Source: Nitrospira sp. (GTDB lineage Bacteria; Nitrospirota; Nitrospiria; Nitrospirales; Nitrospiraceae). From it: a stretch of 64,000 bases of DNA. Shown here in pieces: positions 57,427 to 64,000 of the stretch. The stretch lies in contig SWDI01000005.1 in NCBI GenBank assembly GCA_005116955.1, positions 369,063 through 433,062 of the forward strand, in the 5' to 3' direction. Under the pieces are notes generated by a model, which saw only the letters and a list, made by a program, of their open reading frames with translations, was not told the DNA's origin and did no database searches. Position numbers and translations under genes: made by a program. The first letter of the stretch is position 1. Each line of letters starts with the position of its first letter.

Positions 57427-57987
57427 ATGGAAGTCCCCTCGCAAGATGTCATCACGCGGGATAATATTTCCGTGAAAGTGAACGCCGTCATCTTTCTCAG
57501 GGTGGTCAATCCCCAGCGTGCCGTGGTCGCCGTTCAAGATTACCTCCATTCGACATCGCAAGTAGCTCAAACCACGCTACGAAGTGTACTCGGGCAAAGC
57601 CAGTTCGACGACCTGCGGTCGAAGCGCGATGACATCAATGCCGAGCTGCAGCGAATTATCGATCAACAGACCGAACCATGGGGAGTCAAGGTTGCTGCCG
57701 TCGAGGTAAAGAATGTGGATATCCCTCAAGACATGCAACGTGCGATTGCCCGGCAAGTGGAAGCCGAGCGGGAACGTCGAGCCAAAATTATCTATGCGGA
57801 AGGGGAATTTCAAACCGCGCAGAAACTGGCGGAAGCAGCGGATGTGATCAGTCGAAACCCTGCCGTGCTGCAGCTGCGATATCTCCAGACACTCGTCGAG
57901 ATCGTGGCTGAGAAGAACTCGACTACGATCTTCCCAATTCCGATCGATACCCTTGCCCCGTTCATAGAGGGATTGCTACCGAAATAG
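57427..57987 (+). CDS. Truncated slipin (SPFH/stomatin-like) protein
   Basis: This frame encodes 186 residues of an SPFH/band 7 domain: [21 protein letters not shown], the [11 protein letters not shown] motif and the heptad-rich [18 protein letters not shown]. Intact bacterial slipins are about 250-260 residues and begin with a membrane hairpin that is missing here. The sequence just upstream (TVTMEVPSQ) still matches the family, but earlier sequence belongs to nfeD, so a deletion fused the two. ATG 57427 has no ribosome binding site. NfeD and slipin are well-known partner genes. Probably a remnant. Confidence 0.85.
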   Translation: MEVPSQDVITRDNISVKVNAVIFLRVVNPQRAVVAVQDYLHSTSQVAQTTLRSVLGQSQFDDLRSKRDDINAELQRIIDQQTEPWGVKVAAVEVKNVDIPQDMQRAIARQVEAERERRAKIIYAEGEFQTAQKLAEAADVISRNPAVLQLRYLQTLVEIVAEKNSTTIFPIPIDTLAPFIEGLLPK

Positions 57988-58247
57988 TGTGGCATTTCAG
58001 CCAGATCATTGATGCCGATCCTACATAGATGCCGCATAAGTGCTACAGTTCCTCCTTTGCTTTCTCATTAGCCAGCACTAATCTTTCTGATTTTTCGGGC
58101 TGATCACACCGGCTGTTTCTCATCTTCAATCCAGCATCCCTTTTGCTTCGTAGAAAGATTACATGGGTAATGATTCGGCGAATCTTCTTGGCTTAATAAG
58201 ACTCTAACCAAAGTGAGCGATGTTCAACCAGAGCAAGGGGTGATGTG

Positions 58248-59498
58248 ATGAAAGAAGAACTTCGATCCTCTGAGGGACTGGATATACGGACAAGGTTTGC
58301 CCCCGATGCCGATGATGCCAAAGCGAGTGGCATATTGGGGATGATCAGTCGTGTTGAGACTGAGGAATCCGGAGCGGATGAGAAGCCTCAACCGGTCATG
58401 CGTCCAAGCCCGGGGGCCAGCCCATTCCTCTTGGAATCGTTGTACTTCCGGTCCTTCGACAAACGGGGACTCTTGACGCGAGAAGAAGAGGTCACGATTG
58501 CCAGGCGCGTAGACCATGGGACACGACGCATTCGGACTACGCTGCGGCAAGCGGTGAAGGTGCTGCTCAAGTCTAAGCGTACGTCTATCTGTACAGACAC
58601 CGTGAAAATGCTCCAAGTCGTCAGACGATTGAGTGGGTTTTCAGCCACCGCATTGGACAATGCGGAGAAGACTTTAGGCACCGCCCTGAGTCCGTCAGAC
58701 CCAGATCTCAGACCTGCCGCAACGACGATAAGACAACTGAAAGCATCGCTTGATGAAATCCGATCCGCCAGGATCATCCTGGAGCAAGGGAAGGATGAGC
58801 TCGTACGGCATAACTTGCGTTTGGTCGTCGATGTTGCCAAGCATTACACCGGACGGGGATTGAGCTTGCTGGATCTCGTGCAGGAGGGCAACATCGGCCT
58901 GATGAAAGCGGCCGAACGATATCAGTATCGGAAAGGCTTCAAATTCAGCACCTACGCGACGTGGTGGATTCGACAAGGCATCACCCGCGCAATTGCGGAT
59001 CAATCGAGAACGATTCGGATTCCAGTGCACCAGACCGAAGCGTCACATCGAGTCCTCCGCGTCATGCGGAAACTTGGGCAGCAATTCGGGCGGCCCGCTC
59101 GGTTAGAAGAGATCGCTCATGTGCTGCGCATGAGGCCAGAAAGGCTCCGCGAGACCATGCAGGCGTTTCAGGAACCCGTAGCCTTAGAGGCTCCAATTGG
59201 TGACGGAGAGACACAGTTTGGCGACATGATTCCGGACCAGCAGGCCGTTCCACCCGATGCGCATGTCCATCGTGGCGAGTTGACCGATCAACTCGACCGA
59301 ATTCTAAGCACCTTGACGCCTCGCGAGCAAACCGTCATCAGACTCCGGTTCGGGATCGGCTACGATGAAGCCAGCACCCTGGAGCAAGTTGGTCAAAGTT
59401 TGTCCGTGACACGCGAGCGTATCCGCCAAATCGAAGCCAAAGCACTAAAGAAACTGAAGACCCCGGAGATTAAAGAACTCTTCGTCGCTATCAAGTAG
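58248..59498 (+). CDS. RNA polymerase sigma-70 family factor
   Basis: This is an RpoD/RpoS-like sigma factor, 416 residues. Region 1.2 is near 62-90 (ESLYFRSFDKRGLLTREEEV) and there is no long region 1.1. Regions 2.1-2.4 run from LVRHNLRLVVDVAKHY to FSTYATWWIRQGITRAI near 187-250. Region 3 begins RTIRIPVHQTEASH, and region 4 holds TLEQVGQSLSVTRERIRQIEAKALKKL near 375-405. An insertion of about 90 residues between 1.2 and 2.1 replaces a shorter spacer. It is probably an alternative (group 2) sigma factor. ATG 58248 follows AAGGGG. A hairpin follows the stop. Confidence 0.92.
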   Translation: MKEELRSSEGLDIRTRFAPDADDAKASGILGMISRVETEESGADEKPQPVMRPSPGASPFLLESLYFRSFDKRGLLTREEEVTIARRVDHGTRRIRTTLRQAVKVLLKSKRTSICTDTVKMLQVVRRLSGFSATALDNAEKTLGTALSPSDPDLRPAATTIRQLKASLDEIRSARIILEQGKDELVRHNLRLVVDVAKHYTGRGLSLLDLVQEGNIGLMKAAERYQYRKGFKFSTYATWWIRQGITRAIADQSRTIRIPVHQTEASHRVLRVMRKLGQQFGRPARLEEIAHVLRMRPERLRETMQAFQEPVALEAPIGDGETQFGDMIPDQQAVPPDAHVHRGELTDQLDRILSTLTPREQTVIRLRFGIGYDEASTLEQVGQSLSVTRERIRQIEAKALKKLKTPEIKELFVAIK

Positions 59499-59516
59499 CG
59501 CCTGCTTACTCTCCTC

Positions 59517-59548
59517 GTGTCGACGGCCAGATTCATGACCGTCGACAC
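59517..59548. terminator. Hairpin downstream of the sigma factor gene
   Basis: A perfect 10-bp inverted repeat, GTGTCGACGG (59517-59526) and CCGTCGACAC (59539-59548), with a 12-nt loop starts 18 bp after the stop codon. It could end transcription, but no run of Ts follows. Confidence 0.45.
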
Positions 59549-59642
59549 GCAACTTTCCACCGTATGGGTCGTTATGCGACAATGTGCACCCCATGCACAC
59601 ATGTCTTCTCCTTAGTCCAGCTGCCCCCCTTAGAGACAGGCC

Positions 59643-60425
59643 ATGGGACAGGCTTTTGATCCTCCTTGGTCAACCGACCTGTCGCTTCCAACAGGTGCCT
59701 CAGTGAACCTTTCCACTGCTATCCCCGCTCTGGCTCTGGATATGCTCTCTCCGCACGGAGAAGCCGTTCGAGTCTTTTCGGATCCAGTTCCCTATCTTCA
59801 TGCATGGGAGCTTCAGTCTCGCTTGCACGAGGAGCGGGTCCGTAATCAGGTACCGGACACCGTCCTGATCCTTGAACATCGCCCTGTGTATACCTTGGGG
59901 CGAAGTACCACCGCATCGCACTGGGGCGGCAATGCCGCGCTCTTATGTGAACACGGAACGGAACTCCACCATGTCAATCGCGGGGGGTCCATTACGTTTC
60001 ACGGCCCAGGACAGATTGTGATCTACCCCGTGCTCAAGCTTGATCGGCATGCCACGGGTCCAAGGCAATTGGTCTGGTTACTCGAAGAAATCATCGTTCA
60101 ATTGCTGAGCCGCTGGAATATCACCGGCCACCGCATCCCCGGCAAGCCCGGCATTTGGGTCATGACTCCAACCCCTGAAAAAATTGCTTTCGTCGGCATC
60201 CGCATCGAGCGCGGTGTGACGCTCCATGGGTGTGCACTCAACGTGGATCTTGACGTGACACCGTTCCATCGAATCCATCCCTGTGGGTTGTCGGACTGCC
60301 GAATCATATCCATGGCAGCAGCGTGCCAAAAGGCGATCTCGCTCGATCTCGTTAAACAGGAACTTGCTCGGCTCTGTCGCATGATGCTCAAACTCCATGG
60401 GCCTGCAGGACTCGATACAGACTGA
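59643..60425 (+). CDS. lipB: Octanoyltransferase LipB
   Basis: LipB transfers octanoate from ACP to lipoyl domains, the first step of protein lipoylation. The 260-residue protein has the family motif RGGSITFHGPGQ near 113-125, the Lys in EKIAFVGIRI near 180 and the catalytic Cys in HPCGLSD near 215. The N-terminus has about 35 extra residues; an inner start is possible. The gdhA start follows by 33 bp, so the two may share a transcript. No lipA lies in the window. Confidence 0.93.
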   Translation: MGQAFDPPWSTDLSLPTGASVNLSTAIPALALDMLSPHGEAVRVFSDPVPYLHAWELQSRLHEERVRNQVPDTVLILEHRPVYTLGRSTTASHWGGNAALLCEHGTELHHVNRGGSITFHGPGQIVIYPVLKLDRHATGPRQLVWLLEEIIVQLLSRWNITGHRIPGKPGIWVMTPTPEKIAFVGIRIERGVTLHGCALNVDLDVTPFHRIHPCGLSDCRIISMAAACQKAISLDLVKQELARLCRMMLKLHGPAGLDTD

Positions 60426-60458
60426 GGAACATCTATCCGACAACTAGGAAGGACCACG

Positions 60459-61709
60459 ATGCAAGAACTCGACACCCCGACGTTTCGTTTGGCGGTTGCT
60501 CAGTTTGATCAAGCCGCGGAAGCGATGGGACTTGACCCAAACCTCCGCGAACGGCTGAAGCTGCCCCAACGCTCGCTCGTCGTCAGCCTGCCAGTCCGTA
60601 TGGACGACGGGCGGGTTGAGGTCTTTACCGGTTATCGCGTTCAACACGATTCATCCCGTGGCCCCTCCAAAGGCGGCGTACGTTACCATCCCGATGTGAA
60701 CCTCGGTGAGGTGGCCGCTCTTGCAATGTGGATGACATGGAAATGTGCGCTGGCTGGATTACCGTACGGCGGCGCAAAAGGCGGAGTCGCAGTCGCGCCG
60801 AAACAACTATCCCCAGCTGAATTACAGCGACTGACACGACGATACGCCGCGGAGATTTTCCCACTGATTGGCCCGGACAAGGATATCCCGGCCCCCGATG
60901 TCGGGACCGATGCCCAGATCATGGCATGGATGATGGACACATACAGCCAGCAAGTTGGCTACGCCGTTCCTGGCGTCGTGACCGGCAAACCACTGTCGAT
61001 CGGGGGAAGCCTGGGCCGTGAAGAAGCGACGGGACGCGGAGTCGTCTATGTGACGCACGAGGTGCTGCGTCACCTCAAGTTGTCACTTGATGGTGCCTCC
61101 GTGGCGATTCAAGGATTTGGGAATGTCGGCTCACACACGGCCCGCATCATGCACGAGCATGGCGCACGGATCATTGCTGTCAGTGACGTCAACGGGGGTC
61201 TCTACAGCAACAAGGGATTGGATATCACAGCGCTCCTTCGACGCGACCCCAGCCAGCCGCTGCATGAAAGCAAACTTGGGGATGCCATCACGAATGAAGA
61301 ATTACTCCAATTAGACTGCACCGTACTCGTGCCCGCCGCCCTATCCGAGCAGATCACGGCTAACAATGCGAATTCTTTGAGATGTCGAATCTTGTCTGAA
61401 GGGGCAAACGGTCCGACAACTTTGGAAGCCGACCGCATCCTCGCGGACAAAGGTATTTTTGTGATCCCCGATATTCTCGCGAACTCCGGCGGCGTCATCG
61501 TCTCGTACTTCGAATGGGTGCAGGACCTGCAGCGTTTTTTCTGGAGCGCAACAGACATCCAGGATCGACTGCACGACATCATCACGTCTGCGTTTCAGCG
61601 CACCCTTCACTTTTCGACTGAACGCCGAGTGTCCATGCGCATGGCCGCGCTCATGAGTGGTATTGACCAGGTCGCCCAAGCACATCTCCAGCGTGGGCTA
61701 TACCCCTGA
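60459..61709 (+). CDS. gdhA: Glutamate dehydrogenase
   Basis: This enzyme interconverts glutamate and 2-oxoglutarate plus ammonium. The 416-residue protein is of the hexameric class. Its substrate motif is GPSKGGVRYHPDV near 68-80, with catalytic Lys in MTWKCALAGLPYGGAKGG near 91-108. The PAPDVGT motif is near 145-151 and the nucleotide loop VAIQGFGNVG near 216-225. The C-terminal helix has the SYFEWVQ motif. Cofactor preference is not obvious. ATG 60459 follows AGGAAGGA. Confidence 0.96.
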   Translation: MQELDTPTFRLAVAQFDQAAEAMGLDPNLRERLKLPQRSLVVSLPVRMDDGRVEVFTGYRVQHDSSRGPSKGGVRYHPDVNLGEVAALAMWMTWKCALAGLPYGGAKGGVAVAPKQLSPAELQRLTRRYAAEIFPLIGPDKDIPAPDVGTDAQIMAWMMDTYSQQVGYAVPGVVTGKPLSIGGSLGREEATGRGVVYVTHEVLRHLKLSLDGASVAIQGFGNVGSHTARIMHEHGARIIAVSDVNGGLYSNKGLDITALLRRDPSQPLHESKLGDAITNEELLQLDCTVLVPAALSEQITANNANSLRCRILSEGANGPTTLEADRILADKGIFVIPDILANSGGVIVSYFEWVQDLQRFFWSATDIQDRLHDIITSAFQRTLHFSTERRVSMRMAALMSGIDQVAQAHLQRGLYP

Positions 61710-61823
61710 TCCGCAATGCTTCCATCAACGTTCCATCATAATCTTGGGGCGAGATACTTGCTCCTCGCTAACCACGTACGCTAGGCTAGCGGCTATCAGA
61801 CAGAGACGGAATAGGTGGACCTC

Positions 61824-62117
61824 ATGGATCGGAGCATGGTTGCAACAGCGTGGGAACAGCACTGTGCCATCGGTTGGCCTCAGTTTGCGAGTCCCGATCA
61901 AGGGCAATTGATGACGATCGACACGGTCATTAGTGGCTGTGTGGTCTTCTACCTCGATAGTTCAGACGGTCTCGACGACCAGCGGGTTGCCATCGTGAAA
62001 GACTGCTTGGAAGATCTCGACGAACTGACGGAAACACTGGACGCCGAACCCCAAACTTACTTTTTCCGGCTTCGCGAACTCGGCGCGATGTTGCTGGGCG
62101 ATGAGCCACGGTCATGA
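61824..62117 (+). CDS. Hypothetical protein (97 residues)
   Basis: This protein was not recognised. The N-terminal part is polar and residues about 45-75 are acidic (YLDSSDGLDDQR, EDLDELTETLDAE), with no signal peptide or membrane helix. ATG 61824 follows AGGTGG; a GTG at 61815 would add three residues. It starts 114 bp after gdhA and ends before the next small gene, whose open frame overlaps its stop. Confidence 0.6.
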   Translation: MDRSMVATAWEQHCAIGWPQFASPDQGQLMTIDTVISGCVVFYLDSSDGLDDQRVAIVKDCLEDLDELTETLDAEPQTYFFRLRELGAMLLGDEPRS

Positions 62118-62289
62118 GGCAAGCGTACCGCCTCCACCCAACGAGTCCCTATCCAGTGACTGCTCACGTGTCCCATTTCTTGCAGGTCCGACCGCTCTTG
62201 GCTACAATGAGCCCTATGCTTTCCTGGATTCTACTGGTTCACCCATTCTGATCAATCGCGAACCCATACAGAAGAAACGCCACACACCA

Positions 62290-62820
62290 ATGACGAAAGA
62301 GCGTGTCGTGCGAAGAGTCATCATCCTGCTGGCGAGCGTCCTCGTAGCGCTTGGCTCAGCTCATGCTGAGCCGTACGAGTTGAGTAAGAGCGATGTCATG
62401 GAGCCAAAGGCCATTTCGAGCACTGAGATCTCGCTGTTCGGCGTCAAACTCGGTGACTCGGAATCCAAGGCCGTTGAAACGCTTGTCACTGAAAAGATTT
62501 CCGGAGTCAAGGTTGAGCAGGAAGCGACGTTCATCTTCCTGCTCGATCAACGAAAGCCAACCGGTCCAATGGCTGGGGTGCGTATCCAGGATGGGAGAGT
62601 CGATCTTCTGTTCATCAATAATCGATTCACGTATAAGACCAGAGGCATCTTTCGTAACGTGCTCAATAGTGAGAGCCCCGAAGAGATCCGAAAGGTGTTA
62701 GGCCAAGAGGAGTATGGTGACGAAAACGTCATGGGCGCCGTCATGGCCTACGATAAGCAGGGTTTCCAAGTGAACTACCTCGGGAAAGATATCAACATCG
62801 AGTTTTCCGCCCCTCGGTAA
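62290..62820 (+). CDS. Hypothetical secreted protein
   Basis: This 176-residue protein has a signal peptide (about 1-26, ending SAHA-EP). The remaining 150 residues are beta-rich with repeated SxxE/K turns (SSTEISLFGVKLGDSESKAVETL, GVRIQDGRVDLLFINNRF). It was not matched to a family. ATG 62290 was chosen because it begins the signal peptide; the frame is open to 62101. No partner gene is evident. Confidence 0.65.
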   Translation: MTKERVVRRVIILLASVLVALGSAHAEPYELSKSDVMEPKAISSTEISLFGVKLGDSESKAVETLVTEKISGVKVEQEATFIFLLDQRKPTGPMAGVRIQDGRVDLLFINNRFTYKTRGIFRNVLNSESPEEIRKVLGQEEYGDENVMGAVMAYDKQGFQVNYLGKDINIEFSAPR

Positions 62821-62997
62821 TTCACCCAAAACGTGGAGTCAGGCCCAGGGAAATCCATCTTGAATCTTCGATAAGAAGTCCTCACCTGCAAACTCTGAAA
62901 CAGGGTCACCAGCACAGGCCGATAAGCTGAATGGGTACACGCCGCTATCCCTGCTCACTCGGTGAGTAGATATGCCAAGGATGAGAGCTGGAGGCCG

Positions 62998-63930
62998 CTA
63001 TTGATGGGTATTTGTGAGGCGAAACCCGTAATCGATGAGGCTTTTCGCGGTATTCCACCGACGATTGGAGTTTAGGATTACGAGAAGCAGATCGTTGCCA
63101 TTTTGAGAAACTTTGGCAATAAGGCATCGGCCTGCTTTGGAAGTGAATCCGGTCTTCACCCCTACTACACCTGGAATACGACCAAGTAATCGATTCGTGT
63201 TATGCAGGACGTAGGCGCGATATCCACTAACCGGTGTGATAATTTCACGTTCCTCTCTGACGAGGTCTCGGAACACCGCGTTTCGCATCGCCACCTCACT
63301 GAGTGCCGCCAGATCTTCAGCTGTCGAGTAATGATCTGGGCCGTCGAACCCGCACCCGTTGCTGAAATGCGTGCCGGATAGTCCAAGTGCCACGGCCTTG
63401 GCATTCATCAATTTCACAAACTGCTCTTCATCGCCGCCGACATGCTCGACAGCCGCCAGGCAGGCGTCATTGGCTGAGACCATCATCATCGCCTTGAGCA
63501 AATCCCCAAGGCGAAAGACTTCTCCAACCTTGAGTCGCAAGTGAGTCTTGGGAGCCTTCGCCGCATTCCGGCTCACGGTGGCCAGATCATCAAGGCGACC
63601 TTTCTCAAGGATGATCAGCGTCGACATAATCTTGGTGAGACTGGCCGGAGACAGACGTTTCCCCACCTCGTACTCGAACAGAATGCGACCTGATCGCAAT
63701 TCCTTTAGGAGAATACTGTGCGCCGGAATTCGTTTCCAGGGGAGGGGTTGTGGAACATAGCTGACAGGATGGGTGGCCCGCATCCTAGAATGGTCCTCCA
63801 TCCCTGAAGCCGGACATATGGTGAGTATGAGCAACGAAAGAAAGACGGCCGAACTTAGCGCAAGGCGAGGAAGAATCCGACCCCAACTCTGTCTATGATC
63901 GTCGGGCGAGATAGGGTCGTGCTGCGCCAC
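62998..63930 (-). CDS. D-alanyl-D-alanine carboxypeptidase (penicillin-binding, DacA/DacD type)
   Basis: This serine peptidase trims the terminal D-Ala of peptidoglycan stem peptides. The 310-residue protein has a hydrophobic export signal (about 20-43) and the three penicillin-binding motifs: SLTK near 96-99, SAND near 152-155 and KTGFT near 258-262. The C-terminal membrane-anchor domain of full-length PBP5 is not present, so it may be soluble in the periplasm. ATG 63930 lies near the end of the window; a promoter upstream may be cut off. Confidence 0.94.
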   Translation of the reverse strand: MAQHDPISPDDHRQSWGRILPRLALSSAVFLSLLILTICPASGMEDHSRMRATHPVSYVPQPLPWKRIPAHSILLKELRSGRILFEYEVGKRLSPASLTKIMSTLIILEKGRLDDLATVSRNAAKAPKTHLRLKVGEVFRLGDLLKAMMMVSANDACLAAVEHVGGDEEQFVKLMNAKAVALGLSGTHFSNGCGFDGPDHYSTAEDLAALSEVAMRNAVFRDLVREEREIITPVSGYRAYVLHNTNRLLGRIPGVVGVKTGFTSKAGRCLIAKVSQNGNDLLLVILNSNRRWNTAKSLIDYGFRLTNTHQ

Positions 63931-64000
63931 AAAAGACCGCCTCTTTTAGAAAATGAAGGATTCACGCACTTTATCACCTTTCCGCCCACTATCAATCACT

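Noticed and set aside
59517-59548. The sigma-factor hairpin as a protein-binding operator for lipB
   Set aside because: It lies close behind the sigma-factor stop and about 95 bp from the lipB start. It is reported as a possible terminator with modest confidence instead.

Overview
This window is about 64 kb of bacterial chromosome, moderately GC-rich and gene-dense, with short operons. No rRNA is present, so taxonomy is inferred. NarX/NarL-type two-component pairs, a LuxI/LuxR pair, PCP_red-domain proteins, a PstC with a large periplasmic insert and short inverted-repeat elements together suggest a Nitrospira-like member of the Nitrospirota. No prophage, transposase or CRISPR array was seen.

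Region 1 (1-19.3 kb) is a signalling island. A LuxR-type receptor and an acyl-homoserine-lactone synthase converge. Upstream of the synthase is a perfect-ended 20-bp lux-box palindrome, shared with a divergent NarX-like kinase/NarL-like regulator pair. Next come a PAS-rich kinase with its regulator, a UPF0114 membrane protein, and a reverse-strand phosphorelay operon: FIST sensor, hybrid kinase, HPt domain split off by a one-base frameshift, and REC-kinase-pseudoREC. Four response regulators (one with Glu in place of the phosphoacceptor Asp) and a further PAS kinase follow.

Region 2 (19.4-28.1 kb) holds a HerA/FtsK-like ATPase, a frameshifted DUF486 membrane protein, an orphan protein resembling class III nucleotide cyclases, an inverted-repeat element, a uvrA apparently lacking the insertion domain, and a GHKL (MutL-like) ATPase. 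The GHKL gene is flanked by two copies of the uvrA promoter and first codons, as if it had been inserted there.

Region 3 (28.3-35.2 kb) is the most unusual cluster. It contains a UbiE-type methyltransferase, a B12-type radical SAM protein, a fusion of two Usp domains with PCP_red and rubredoxin-like modules, an AhbD/NirJ-like radical SAM/SPASM protein that also ends in PCP_red, and a four-helix CopD/HemJ-like membrane protein. A tetrapyrrole or redox-cofactor pathway is a reasonable hypothesis.

Region 4 (35.4-50.4 kb) holds a receiver protein, a 2OG-Fe(II) oxygenase, lolA-ftsK, the phosphate operon pstS-pstC-pstA-pstB-phoU and a phosphate-type porin. Pho-box-like 11-bp-periodic repeats lie upstream of both pstS and the porin. 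msrA, a 52-residue protein and a PilZ protein follow.

Region 5 (50.5-64 kb) holds pal, two small proteins, tRNA-Arg(TCG), a trmI-SDR-aroE-aroK operon, a decayed nfeD/slipin locus, a sigma-70 family factor, lipB, glutamate dehydrogenase, two small hypotheticals and a D,D-carboxypeptidase. Starts were moved from the longest open frame where a ribosome binding site or family comparison favoured another codon.
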